Source: Planctomycetota bacterium
Lineage (GTDB): Bacteria > Planctomycetota > SZUA-567 > H5-PLA8
Direction: 5' to 3'
NCBI GenBank assembly: GCA_027493525.1
Contig: JAOSKN010000002.1
Span: 1,707,326 to 1,771,325 of the forward strand
DNA: 64,000 nucleotides
The number at the start of each line of letters is the position of its first letter. Position 1 is the first letter of the stretch. Below the pieces are notes generated by a model. That model was not told where the DNA came from. It saw only the letters and a program-made list of their open reading frames with translations, and made no database searches. Shown here in pieces: positions 42,178 through 54,096 of this stretch. The position numbers were made by a program, and so were the translations under genes.

Positions 42178-43339
42178 ATGTCCCGCACGTCGAGCCCCCA
42201 GGCGGCCCTGGTCCCGGAGCGCGCGTTCCTGCGCAAGGCGCGGCGCGTGGTGCTGAAGGTCGGCACCACGCTCCTGACCGGCGGGGGCGTGAAGGTGAAC
42301 CGGCGCTACATCGACCGGCTGGCGGCGGCGACGAGCGAACTGATGGCTACCGGGCGCGAGGTCGCGATCGTAAGCAGCGGGGCGATCGGGGCGGGGGTGG
42401 GGAACTGGGCCTGCGCGAGCGGCCGCGGAGCGTTCCCGACCGGCAGGCGTGCGCGGCAGCGGGGCAGGTCGCGCTGATGCACTGGTACGCGCAGAGCTTC
42501 CGCAAACAGAAGCCGCCGCGGGCCGTCGGGCAACTGCTGCTGACGCGCGACGGGCTGGAGGACCGCGTCCGCTACCTCAACGCGCGGCACACGCTGGAGG
42601 CGCTCTTCGAGCGCGGCGCGGTGCCGGTGGTCAACGAGAACGACACGGTCTCGGTGGACGAGATCCGCTTCGGCGACAACGACCGTCTGAGCGCGCTGGT
42701 GGCCGTCGCGGCCGAGGCCCAGGCGCTGGTGATCCTGACCGACGTGGAGGCGCTGCTGGAGGCGCCGCCGGCGGTGCGCCCGGGCGCGGCGCGGATCCCC
42801 TGGTCGAACGGATCACGCCCGAGATCGAGGCGTTGGCGCGGCCGAGCGATTCGGCCTTGGGCACCGGGGGGATGGTGACCAAGCTGGATGCGGCCCGCAC
42901 GGTCACCGCGGCCGGGGAGGCCATGGTCCTCTGCGGCGGGCACGACCCGCGGATCGTCCTCGACGTGCTGGAAGGGCGCGACGTGGGCACGCTCTTCCTG
43001 CCCGCCGGCGACCGGCTCGGCGCGCGCAAGCGCTGGCTGGCCTTCTCCGCGCGCCCCCAGGGCCTGATCCGCGTGGACGCCGGCGCGCGCGAGGCGCTGG
43101 TAAAGCGGAACAAGAGCCTTCTGCCCAGCGGGATCGTGGCGGTGGAGGGGCGCTTTCAGGGCGGCGCGCTGGTGGAACTGTCCGGGCCCGACGGCGCCCC
43201 CTTCGCGCGCGGGTTGAGCAACTATACGCACGAGGAGATTGCCAAGATCCGGGGGCTCAAGACCGCCCGCGTGGCGCAGGTTCTGGGGCAGATGCTCTTC
43301 GAAGAGGTCGTGCACCGGGACAACTTGGTGGTCCTATGA
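42178..43339 (+). CDS. proB: glutamate 5-kinase ProB with PUA domain (two single-base shifts)
   Basis: Glutamate 5-kinase, first step of proline synthesis. The N-terminus (VVLKVGTTLLTGGG ... EVAIVSSGAIGAGVG) reads from ATG 42178. At a G4 run (42399-42402) the coding frame changes to ELGLRERPRSVPDRQACAAAGQVALMHWYAQ ... VVNENDTVSVDEIRFGDNDRLSALVA ... LVILTDVEAL. It changes again within about 42763-42800 to DPLVERITPEIEAL ... GTGGMVTKLDAA, followed by the PUA domain (LLPSGIVAVEGRFQGGALVEL). Both shifts behave as one missing base. With them repaired the protein is full length (~387 residues) and collinear with ProB. Either assembly error or decay; error is favoured because every segment is conserved. 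Confidence 0.85.
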
Positions 43340-43372
43340 GGCTTGGGGCTTGAGGCTTGAAGCGAGAAGCCT
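43338..43372. repeat. heptamer array, unit GAGGCTT
   Basis: Five consecutive 7-mers: GAGGCTT, GGGGCTT, GAGGCTT, GAAGCGA, GAAGCCT. The array starts inside the proB stop codon. Same unit family as at 1927-1947 and 44222-44242. Confidence 0.75.
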
Positions 43373-43576
43373 GAGGACAAGACACGAATCCACCTTGCTT
43401 TAAGGCCAGAGCACGGCGTTTACCGACCCCTTAGTAAACATTCATACCTTATTGAATATATTAGGCTTACACGATTACTGCACGTGTTCTACTTGATTCG
43501 GACGCAGGAGGCGGGTACGAAGGATGAGGTCCACGACAATTCCGTCTCCGAACGCGCCAGGGGTGTCGCTCCGGCC

Positions 43577-44206
43577 ATGGAAGATTTCGTCTTTCTCCTG
43601 GCGGCAGGTCTGTGTGTCCTATCCGCCTGCGCGATCGTGACGTGCAAGAACCCCGTCTATTCCGTGATCCTCATGCTGCCCTTCTTCCTGGGCATGGCGA
43701 CGCTCTTCACGCTGCTTCAGGCCTCCTTCCTGGCGGCGATGGAGATCATGGTCTACGGCGGGGCGATCCTGGTGGTCTTCCTCTTCGTGATCATGCTGAT
43801 CAACCTGCGTCCCGAGGACCTGAAGGACGATTTCAACTTCGCGACGTACTTCACCTATGTGGTGCTCTGCGGGCTGGTGGGCGGGATGATCCTCTCGTTC
43901 GCGCGGGCCGGGGTGCCGCACGACGGGCCGCTGGAGAAGGCGTTCGCGCAAGAGATCGGGGTGTTGCAACCGGACGAGGCCGCGCCGAAGGAGGCCGCGG
44001 CCGCTGAAGGCGAAGCTCAGGACGGCGCGTCGAAACCCGCCGCGGCGCCGGCGCCGGCTCAGCGGAAAGGGCGGGCGGCCTTCGGCTCGGTGGGGAGCCT
44101 GGGCGTGCCGCTCTTTACCCAGTTCATGATCCCCTTCGAACTGATCGGGTTGCTGCTGACCGTGGCGATCCTGGGCGCGATGGTGCTTTCGAAGAAGAAG
44201 GCGTAG
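43577..44206 (+). CDS. nuoJ: NADH-quinone oxidoreductase subunit J
   Basis: A 209-residue membrane subunit of Complex I, which couples quinone reduction to ion pumping. Five hydrophobic segments are visible, beginning FVFLLAAGLCVLSACAIVTCKNPVYSVILM and including the conserved MEIMVYGGAILVVFLFVIMLINL. A ~60-residue Ala/Pro/Glu-rich loop precedes the last helix (FELIGLLLTVAILGAMVLSKKKA). ATG 43577 is used; an in-frame ATG at 43484 would add a poorly conserved 31-residue arm. A TATATT at 43457-43462 is a possible -10. It begins the nuoJKLMN run; nuoA-I are absent from the window. Confidence 0.9.
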   Translation: MEDFVFLLAAGLCVLSACAIVTCKNPVYSVILMLPFFLGMATLFTLLQASFLAAMEIMVYGGAILVVFLFVIMLINLRPEDLKDDFNFATYFTYVVLCGLVGGMILSFARAGVPHDGPLEKAFAQEIGVLQPDEAAPKEAAAAEGEAQDGASKPAAAPAPAQRKGRAAFGSVGSLGVPLFTQFMIPFELIGLLLTVAILGAMVLSKKKA

Positions 44207-44221
44207 CACCGGCCAAGGGCG

Positions 44222-44242
44222 CTCGCTTGAGGCTTGGGAGTT
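44222..44242. repeat. short heptamer array (GAGGCTT type)
   Basis: CTCGCTT, GAGGCTT, GGGAGTT in the 69-bp gap between nuoJ and nuoK. Degenerate; same orientation as the array at 43338-43372 on the other side of nuoJ. Confidence 0.5.
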
Positions 44243-44275
44243 GCCGCGGGTGCGGCAGGGTTACAGGGAACGGGC

Positions 44276-44671
44276 ATGCACGGCTGGCTGCTCCTTGGCG
44301 CGGACGAGTTGTCCCACTGGCTGGGCAACCTGCTCACGTTCCGGCTGGCCTCGTGTCTGGCCTTGGCGGGGGCGCTTTTCGCCATCGGGGCGTGGGGCGT
44401 CCTGGCGCGGCGGAACGTGCTGCTGGTGCTGATCTCGGTCGAACTGATGCTGAACGCGGTGATGCTGGCGTTCGTGGCCTTCGCGCGGGCGCATGTGAAC
44501 CTCGCGCACGTGACCGGCCGCCCTTACGCGGGGGAGAGCGGGCAGATTTTCGCGCTCTCGATCATCGCCCTGGCGGCGGCGGAGGCCGCGGTGGGGCTGG
44601 CGATCGTGATCGCTTATTTCCGCAACAAGGGCAGCGTGGACACCCGCGAGATCAGTTCGATGCGGGGCTGA
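44276..44671 (+). CDS. nuoK: NADH-quinone oxidoreductase subunit K
   Basis: A 131-residue subunit with three membrane helices. Family core: ALFAIGAWGVLARRNVLLVLISVELMLNAVMLAFVAF, with the conserved Glu in VELMLNA, then FALSIIALAAAEAAVGLAIVIAYFRNKGSVD with the second membrane Glu in AAAEAAVG. ATG 44276 is preferred because GGGAAC lies a few bases upstream; the frame extends to 44234. It works in the proton-translocating membrane arm beside NuoJ and NuoL. Confidence 0.93.
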   Translation: MHGWLLLGADELSHWLGNLLTFRLASCLALAGALFAIGAWGVLARRNVLLVLISVELMLNAVMLAFVAFARAHVNLAHVTGRPYAGESGQIFALSIIALAAAEAAVGLAIVIAYFRNKGSVDTREISSMRG

Positions 44672-44717
44672 GGCCGGGCGGGACGATCGAATGCCTGGGG
44701 CCGGCGGACCCCCCGGG

Positions 44718-44731
44718 CCCCCGCGAGGGGG
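44718..44731 (+). other. intercistronic hairpin between nuoK and nuoL
   Basis: CCCCC-GCGA-GGGGG, a 5-bp GC stem with a GNRA tetraloop, in the 95-bp nuoK-nuoL gap. No U-tract follows, so it is not a terminator; it could affect mRNA processing or stability (inference). Confidence 0.3.
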
Positions 44732-44766
44732 ACGGCGAAACGACGGTTCGGACGATGTGAGCGCGC

Positions 44767-47034
<2,268 letters not shown>

Positions 47035-47044
47035 CGAACGGACC

Positions 47045-48669
<1,625 letters not shown>

Positions 48670-48673
<4 letters not shown>

Positions 48674-50202
48674 ACTGGAACGAACTTTACGAACTGCTGC
48701 CGGTGGGCGTGGTGCTGGGCACCGCGCTGGTGGTGGTCTTCCTGGACCTGGCGCTGCCCAAGAAGGAGCGTTACGTCCTTTCCATGGTGGCGATGGGCGG
48801 GTGCCTGCTGGCGCTGGGCGCGCTGGCGGAGACGTACCTCTCGATCGCGGCCTACTACAAATCCACGCCGCCGTGGTTCGCGGCGGCGGGGAGCGCGCCG
48901 TCCGGCGGGTTCAACCCGTTCATCCTGGGCGGGGCGTTCGTGATCGACGGCTTCGGGCTGGCGGTCTCGGTGGTGGCGCTGCTGGCCGGGGCGCTCTCGA
49001 TCCTCTCCTCGGCGCACGAGGACCTGGACTCGAACCTGACCTCGGGCGAGTTCTACGGCCTGATCCTGCTGGGGGTGAGCGGGATGATGCTGCTGGGGCT
49101 CTCGCACGAATTCCTGACGCTGCTGGTGAGCCTGGAGATCATGTCGATCTCGACGTACATCCTGGCCGGGGCGCGGCGCGACACGCCGGGGGCGGAGGCG
49201 GCCTTGAAGTACTTGGTGCTGGGCGCGTTCAGCACGGCGTTCCTGATGATGGGCATCGCGTTTTTCTACGGCGCGACGGGGGGCTTCTCGCTGGCGCCGG
49301 CCTCGCTGAAAGTGCTGGAGCAGATCCCTTCGAGCGGCTACCTGCTGCGCGGGGCGCTGGGGCTGCTGCTGGTGGGGGCGCTTTTCAAGGTTGGCGCGGC
49401 GCCGTTTCACTTCTGGATTCCGGACGTGTACCAGGGCGCGCCGTCGGGCGTGACGGGACTGATGGCCACGGGCGTCAAGGCGGCGGCCTTCGCGGTGCTG
49501 GGGCGGCTGGCCTTCGAGACCTTCGGGCTGACCTACAGCTACGACTGGTGCTGGGTCTTCGCGGCGGCGGCGGTCCTGACCATGGCGGTGGGGAATTTCC
49601 TGGCGCTGAAGCAGGACAACGTGAAGCGCATGCTGGCCTACAGCGGCATCGCGCACACCGGCTACCTGCTGCTGGCGTTTCTGGTCTCGCGGAACACGAC
49701 CGAGGCCGAGGCGGCGGAGCAGCTCCAGAACGCGGCTTTCTACCTGCTGGCCTACGGCGTGATCACGCTGGGCGCATTCGGGGTGGTGGGGCTGGTGCGC
49801 GAGGACGGGCGGCGGCTGGAGACGTTCGACGACTTCGCGGGGCTGGCCAAGGAGCACCCCGCGCTGGCGCTGTGCATGGCCTGCTTCATGTTCTCGCTGG
49901 CGGGGCTGCCGCCCTTCGCCGGGTTCTTCGCCAAGTTTCTGGTCTTCCGCAGCGCGATCGACGCCGGGTACGTGCTCCCCGCGGTGCTGGGCATCCTGAC
50001 CAGCGTGGCGTCGCTGTACTACTACCTGCGCGTGGTCCGCGCGATGTACCTCGACCCGGTCCGCCCGGCCGCGCTGGGACAGGAGCCGGTCCCCGCGCGC
50101 TGCCGCTACGCCTGGACCAGCAACTTGGTGATCTACGGCGCGGGGCTGGTGACGCTCGTCCTGGGCATGCTCCCGCAGTGGCTGACGGGGCTGGTGTGGT
50201 AG
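48670..50202 (+). CDS. nuoN: NADH-quinone oxidoreductase subunit N
   Basis: A 510-residue antiporter-like subunit, the last of the nuo run. Hallmarks: GVSGMMLLGLSHEFLTLLVSLEIMSISTYILAGARR, SEAALKY-type segment (GAEAALKYLVLGAFSTAF), KVGAAPFHFWIPDVYQGAPSGVTGLMATGVKAAAFAVL and LKQDNVKRMLAYSGIAHTGYLLLA. The ATG overlaps the nuoM stop by four bases, indicating translational coupling. Heptamer arrays follow the gene. Confidence 0.95.
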
Positions 50203-50218
50203 GCAGGCGGCAAAGGGA

Positions 50219-50239
50219 AGTAAACAGTAAACAGTGAAC
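50219..50239. repeat. heptamer array, unit AGTAAAC
   Basis: AGTAAAC, AGTAAAC, AGTGAAC followed by AGGG, 17 bp after the nuoN stop. The GTGAAC unit echoes the AACTGTG units next to pdxA (17265-17278) in reverse complement. Confidence 0.7.
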
Positions 50240-50279
50240 AGGGTATGGTTTGTTTTGCGGAGTGCGTTGGACTATCTTT

Positions 50280-50328
50280 CACAGATCACAGATCACAGAT
50301 CACAGATCACAGATCACAGATCACAGAA
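50280..50328. repeat. heptamer array, unit CACAGAT (7 copies)
   Basis: Six perfect CACAGAT units and a final CACAGAA, in the nuoN-etfB gap. The unit differs by one base per heptamer from the CAGATTA array near truD (ATCACAG against ATTACAG). Confidence 0.92.
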
Positions 50329-50580
50329 CATCCTCTCTTCCCCTCCGGTTGGGTCTAACTTTCTTCTCCATAGTGCGCCTCATTTCTTCAGGTCTCGGCA
50401 CGCCGCGCACCTCGCAACCGAAACCGGCGGCGCTTCCGGACCAAGCAATGCCACGCTCGGGCCGCGCGCGTCTCGCGATCTATTAGCCGCCTGCTTCCGC
50501 GGCATCAAAATAACCCGGCAGAGTTCGCGGGGCTGAATTAGCATGAGGCGCACACAGGGTCAACCGGCCGGGGAACGCTC

Positions 50581-51357
50581 ATGAAGATCGCCGTCTGCGT
50601 CAAACTCGTCCCTTCCACCACCGCGCGCATCCAGCCCGGCGCCGACGGCAAGGCGCTGGATCTCGCGGGCGTCGAGATGGTGCTCAGCCCGTACGACGGC
50701 TACGCGCTGGAGGAAGCGCTGAAGGCGCGCGAGAAGCTGGCCGGGAGCACGATTCTGGCCGTCTCGGCCGGGCCGGCCGCCGCGAGCGCCGCGCTGACGC
50801 AGGCCTACGAAGTGGGCGCCGACGAGGCGCTGCACGTGAAGGCCGAAGGGCTGGACGCCGCCGCCGCCGCGCGCTGCGCCGCCGCGGTCCTGAAGGCGGA
50901 AAAGCCGGGCCTGGTCTTCTGCGGGCGGCAGGCGATCGACGACGACCAGTGGCTCTTTCCCGCGCTCCTGGGCGAACTGCTCGACCTGCCGCACGTGACG
51001 GCCGTGAGCGGATTCGAGCTGGCGGCCGACGGCTCGTCGGCGACATGCCGCCGCAGGGTCGAGGGCGGGGAGGAAGTCCTCGCCGTGAAGCTGCCGGCGG
51101 TGATCAGTTGCGACAAGGGGCTGAACGAGCCGCGCGTGCCGACGCTGAAGGGGCGGCTCAACGCCAAGAAGAAGCAGGTCGCCTCGAAGACGCCGGCCGA
51201 ACTGGGCCTGAGCGGCGCGGACCTCATGCCGGCCCTGGAGATCGTGAGCTACGCGCCGCCTCCCGAGAAGAGCCCCGGCCGGATCGTCGAGGCGCCGGCC
51301 GCGGAGGCCGCCGCCGAGCTGGCGAAGTGGATGCGCGACGAGGCGAAGGTGATCTGA
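50581..51357 (+). CDS. etfB: electron transfer flavoprotein subunit beta
   Basis: A 258-residue ETF beta subunit, which with EtfA carries electrons from acyl-CoA and related dehydrogenases to the quinone pool. Motifs: MKIAVCVKLVPSTTARIQ, LSPYDGYALEEALKAREK, KAEKPGLVFCGRQAIDDDQWLFPALLGELLDLPHVT, and VISCDKGLNEPRVPTLKGRLNAKKKQV. The ATG at 50581 has GGGGAA about 5 bases upstream. Normally etfA follows directly; here two small genes intervene. Confidence 0.94.
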   Translation: MKIAVCVKLVPSTTARIQPGADGKALDLAGVEMVLSPYDGYALEEALKAREKLAGSTILAVSAGPAAASAALTQAYEVGADEALHVKAEGLDAAAAARCAAAVLKAEKPGLVFCGRQAIDDDQWLFPALLGELLDLPHVTAVSGFELAADGSSATCRRRVEGGEEVLAVKLPAVISCDKGLNEPRVPTLKGRLNAKKKQVASKTPAELGLSGADLMPALEIVSYAPPPEKSPGRIVEAPAAEAAAELAKWMRDEAKVI

Positions 51358-51358
51358 C

Positions 51359-51651
51359 TTGAATGTTGCTTTGTCTGTTCGGGGCGTACCCGTTCGGCTT
51401 ACCGACGAGCGCTGGGCGCACATCGTCGAAAACCATGATGATTGGCCGGACGCATGGATGAGGTGATCGCGGCCATCGAAACGCCAGGTTGGATTACGCG
51501 CGGACGAGTAGGCTCCAAGCTGGCATGGAGGAGCCTAGGGCGCAACCGGTACCTGTGTGTGATATATAAGGAAAGCAGCGTGAAGGACGGATTTGTGGTG
51601 ACGGCCTTTCTAACGCGCAAACCGCAAAGGAAGCCCAAGCTATGGCCTTGA
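51359..51651 (+). CDS. PBECR-like nuclease/toxin candidate (coding signal split by one base)
   Basis: A ~98-residue protein resembling the phage-Barnase-EndoU-ColicinE5/D-RelE-like (PBECR) group. The N-terminal part (VRLTDERWAHIVENHDD) reads from a TTG at 51359 or 51371. The C-terminal part (AGRMDEVIAAIETPGWITRGRVGSKLAWRSLGRNRYLCVIYKE ... DGFVVTAFLTRKPQR) reads in another frame. One missing T near 51441-51443 would join them as HDDLAGRMDEV. It starts one base after the etfB stop, and its end overlaps the DUF2283 gene by 10 bp, as toxin/antitoxin pairs often do. Toxicity is inferred from family and layout only. Confidence 0.65.
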
Positions 51652-51884
51652 CCGAATTGAAGAACCTGGATGTGCAAGGCCTGCTTCGAGGCATTCCGGG
51701 ATTCCTGAAGGTGCCCGCGAGCCGGTACTGGGTCGATTACGACGAAGAAGCGGATGTCCTTTACATCAGCTTCCGCAAGCCTCAGCACGCGACGGAGAGC
51801 GAGTTGACCGAAGACGGCGTCATCGTGCGGACCGAAGGCAAGAAGGTCGTTGGCATCACGATCCTGAACGCTTCGAAAAGATAA
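51642..51884 (+). CDS. DUF2283 protein (putative antitoxin)
   Basis: An 80-residue protein. The second half is a clear DUF2283 domain: WVDYDEEADVLYISF ... SELTEDGVIVRTEGKKVVGITILNASKR. DUF2283 proteins are commonly encoded next to small nuclease-like proteins and are proposed antitoxins. The gene overlaps the PBECR-like gene and is followed 12 bp later by etfA. Codon use is less GC-rich than in etfA and etfB. Confidence 0.85.
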   Translation: MALTELKNLDVQGLLRGIPGFLKVPASRYWVDYDEEADVLYISFRKPQHATESELTEDGVIVRTEGKKVVGITILNASKR

Positions 51885-51896
51885 GGAGCCCGAGTC

Positions 51897-52871
51897 TTGT
51901 CGAACGACATCCTCGTCGTGGCCGAACTGAAAGACGGCCAACTGAAGAAGTCGGCGCACGAACTGCTCAGCGTGGCGCGCAAGCTGGCCGGCGAACTGGG
52001 CGGCAAGGCGCACGCGGCGGTCCTGGGCGCGGGGGCGTCCGGGGCGGCGGGCGAGCTGGCCGAGTGGGGCGCCGAGAGCGTCCTGGCGGGCGAGGCGCCG
52101 GCGGGCGCGCTGGCGGCGGTGCGCGCGCTGGCGGGGGCCGTCGCGTCGAAGCAGCCGCGCGCGGTGCTCTTCGGGGTCAGCGCGTTCAGCCGGGACGTGG
52201 CCGCGCGCCTGGCCGCGCGGGCCGGCGGGGCGCTGGCGAGCGACGCGATCGGGTTGAAGGCCGAGGGCGGCGGTTTGCAGGTCGTCCGCCCGGTCTGCGC
52301 CGGCCGCGCGATCCTCACCGCGAACCACGCCGGCCCGGGGCCGCTCGTGGCGACCCTGCGCGCCAACAGTTTCGAGATCGCCAAGCCCGCCGCGCCGGGG
52401 GCGGGGACGGTGGAGGCGCTGGAGGTTACCGCCGCGGAGGCCGACCTGCGCGTGAGCGTCAAGGAGTTCGTGGCGACGAAGAGCGAGCGGCCGGAGTTGA
52501 CCGAGGCGAGCATCGTCGTCAGCGGCGGGCGGAGCCTGGGCAGCGCGGAGCACTTCAAGGTCATCTACGCCCTGGCCGACGCCATGGGCGCGGCGGCCGG
52601 GGCCAGCCGCGCGGCGGTGGATGCCGGCTACGCGCCGCACGCGATGCAGGTCGGGCAGACGGGGAAGACGGTGAGCCCGGCGCTCTATGTGGCGTGCGGG
52701 ATCAGCGGCGCGATCCAGCACCTCGCGGGGATGCGCACGAGCAAGTACATCGTGGCGATCAACAAGGATCCCAACGCGACGATCTTCAAGCTCGCCGACT
52801 TCGGCATCGTGGGGGATCTGTTCGAGGTTTGCCCGGCGCTGGCGGCGGAGGTAAAGAAACTGCGGGGGTGA
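51897..52871 (+). CDS. etfA: electron transfer flavoprotein subunit alpha
   Basis: A 324-residue ETF alpha subunit that binds FAD and pairs with EtfB. The C-terminal FAD domain is plain: VVSGGRSLGSAEHFKVIYALADAMGAAAGASRAAVDAGY, then QVGQTGKTVSPALYVACGISGAIQHLAGMR and IVAINKDPNATIFKLADFGIVGDLFEVCPAL. The TTG start at 51897 is supported by AAGGAG about 8 bases upstream. It is separated from etfB by the toxin/antitoxin-like pair. Confidence 0.94.
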   Translation: MSNDILVVAELKDGQLKKSAHELLSVARKLAGELGGKAHAAVLGAGASGAAGELAEWGAESVLAGEAPAGALAAVRALAGAVASKQPRAVLFGVSAFSRDVAARLAARAGGALASDAIGLKAEGGGLQVVRPVCAGRAILTANHAGPGPLVATLRANSFEIAKPAAPGAGTVEALEVTAAEADLRVSVKEFVATKSERPELTEASIVVSGGRSLGSAEHFKVIYALADAMGAAAGASRAAVDAGYAPHAMQVGQTGKTVSPALYVACGISGAIQHLAGMRTSKYIVAINKDPNATIFKLADFGIVGDLFEVCPALAAEVKKLRG

Positions 52872-52892
52872 GCGCCCCGTGAGGGCTCGTTT

Positions 52893-53513
52893 ATGAACTC
52901 GGATGACACGTATTCTACATCGGGTGACGCGCTTCCTCACTGTGACGAGATATTCAAGCGCTATTGGGATCGTTGGTACGATGACGAGGACCGAAAAGCC
53001 AAGACCTACACCGCAACCCGGCCTGACTTGGTTCAATTGAAGGATGAGCCCACGACCCTTTCGGCGTTGAGCAGGTTGTCGCCCGAGTATCGAGAGAAGG
53101 TATTAAAGCAGATCGAGCGCATGTTCCAGGCGGCCCAGGGCGACTGGCCCTCCTATCTGCAGGTTGCCGGTCCCCCAACGCTCGAATGGATCAAATCCTT
53201 TGACGCGTACTACGATCCCCAGCATATCCAAGCGCTCCTGAACCGATCCGACCCCGAGCAAGACGGGAACGACTATATGATTGTGTGTATCGAATTCTCG
53301 GTCGTGCTGGGCACCTTGCTCCGCCATCGCGAGGCCTCCCTGGCCTGGGTGCCGGAATGGCCGTATTGGGAATCGTACCTGTGGCATCCCGCGAGCAGCA
53401 CGCAGGTCCACGTATTTTCCTGGGCCGTGAAAAAACTCAGCTCTTACGGCTGGGACGATGGATTCGCTGAAAAGATCGAAGTCTGCGTGCAAATGTTGCG
53501 CGACAGGGCATAA
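52893..53513 (+). CDS. hypothetical protein, atypical base composition
   Basis: A 206-residue acidic, Trp/Tyr-rich soluble protein (FKRYWDRWYDDEDRK, GDWPSYLQVAGPPTLEWIKSFDAYYD, YMIVCIEFSVVLGTLLRHRE, WVPEWPYWESYLWHPASST). No family was recognised. The third codon position is less GC-rich than in the neighbours, which suggests recent acquisition. The composition and single-gene setting would fit an immunity-type protein, but this is speculation. A strong bidirectional terminator follows its stop at once. Confidence 0.7.
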   Translation: MNSDDTYSTSGDALPHCDEIFKRYWDRWYDDEDRKAKTYTATRPDLVQLKDEPTTLSALSRLSPEYREKVLKQIERMFQAAQGDWPSYLQVAGPPTLEWIKSFDAYYDPQHIQALLNRSDPEQDGNDYMIVCIEFSVVLGTLLRHREASLAWVPEWPYWESYLWHPASSTQVHVFSWAVKKLSSYGWDDGFAEKIEVCVQMLRDRA

Positions 53514-53514
53514 A

Positions 53515-53543
53515 AAAACGCGGGCCGTGAAGGCCCGCGTTTT
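53515..53543. terminator. bidirectional intrinsic terminator
   Basis: A perfect 12-bp stem AAAACGCGGGCC / GGCCCGCGTTTT with a GTGAA loop, between two convergent genes (hypothetical ending 53513 and SWIB ending 53569). The A-run and T-run at the stem ends allow termination in both directions. Confidence 0.92.
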
Positions 53544-53568
53544 CTCGCAGAGCGCGATCCGATCCGAC

Positions 53569-53853
53569 TCAGCTCAGGTGCTTGTTGACGAGCTTTGTCA
53601 TCTCGAACATGTTGACGGTCTTCTTGCCGCCGAAGACGGCCTTCAGCTTGTCGTCGGCGTGGATGTTCCGCCGCTCCTTGGCGTCCTGCAGGTTGTTCTT
53701 CTTGATGTAGGCCCAAAGCTTCTTGGTGACCTCGGTGCGCGGGATCGGCTTGTCGCCGACGATCTCGGCCAAGTCGGCGCTGATCTTCACGGGCGCCATG
53801 AACTTCGCGTTCCCGCCCCGCTTGCTGCTCTTTTTGGCGGCCTTCTTCGCCAT
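53569..53853 (-). CDS. SWIB/MDM2-domain protein
   Basis: A 94-residue basic protein. A Lys-rich N-terminal arm (AKKAAKKSSKRGG) is followed by a full SWIB domain: FMAPVKISADLAEIVGDKPIPRTEVTKKLWAYIKKNNLQDAKERRNIHADDKLKAVFGGKKTVNMFEMTKLVNKHL. In eukaryotes SWIB is a chromatin-remodelling module. Stand-alone small SWIB proteins occur in Chlamydiae, Planctomycetota and other bacteria, where a nucleoid role is suspected. ATG 53853 has GGAGG about 10 bases upstream; the open frame to 54012 is not coding. A TATAAT on the minus strand at 54040-54045 may be its -10. Confidence 0.93.
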   Translation of the reverse strand: MAKKAAKKSSKRGGNAKFMAPVKISADLAEIVGDKPIPRTEVTKKLWAYIKKNNLQDAKERRNIHADDKLKAVFGGKKTVNMFEMTKLVNKHLS

Positions 53854-54060
53854 GCCATCCACCCTCCCTTTAATCAATGCGTGTCTCGCCTGAATCTGCA
53901 GGCTCCAGCCCCCGAACGCGCGCGTGCCGTTCAGATGACGCATTATCGGCGGTTTTTCACTCTGGCGGGAAGACAATTCAGGGCCAAAAGTGCGGAATTT
54001 AGAGACTTTCACGCATAAAAGTCCTCGATTTAGGTAGATATTATAACTCTTTTCCCTCTG

Positions 54061-54079
54061 GAGGCCTTTTTCAGGCCTC
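54061..54079 (-). terminator. hairpin after serS
   Basis: GAGGCC-TTTTTCA-GGCCTC, a 6-bp stem 18 bp past the serS stop. In the serS direction no U-tract follows, so termination is only possible, not assured. Confidence 0.4.
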
Positions 54080-54096
54080 GCCCTTCCTGGAGGTGC

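Larger units (their letters stand above)
50203..50580. other. gene-free region with two heptamer arrays
   Basis: 378 bp between nuoN and etfB. It holds arrays at 50219-50239 and 50280-50328. The rest (50330-50580) has no gene, and no terminator for nuoN was recognised. Confidence 0.6.
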
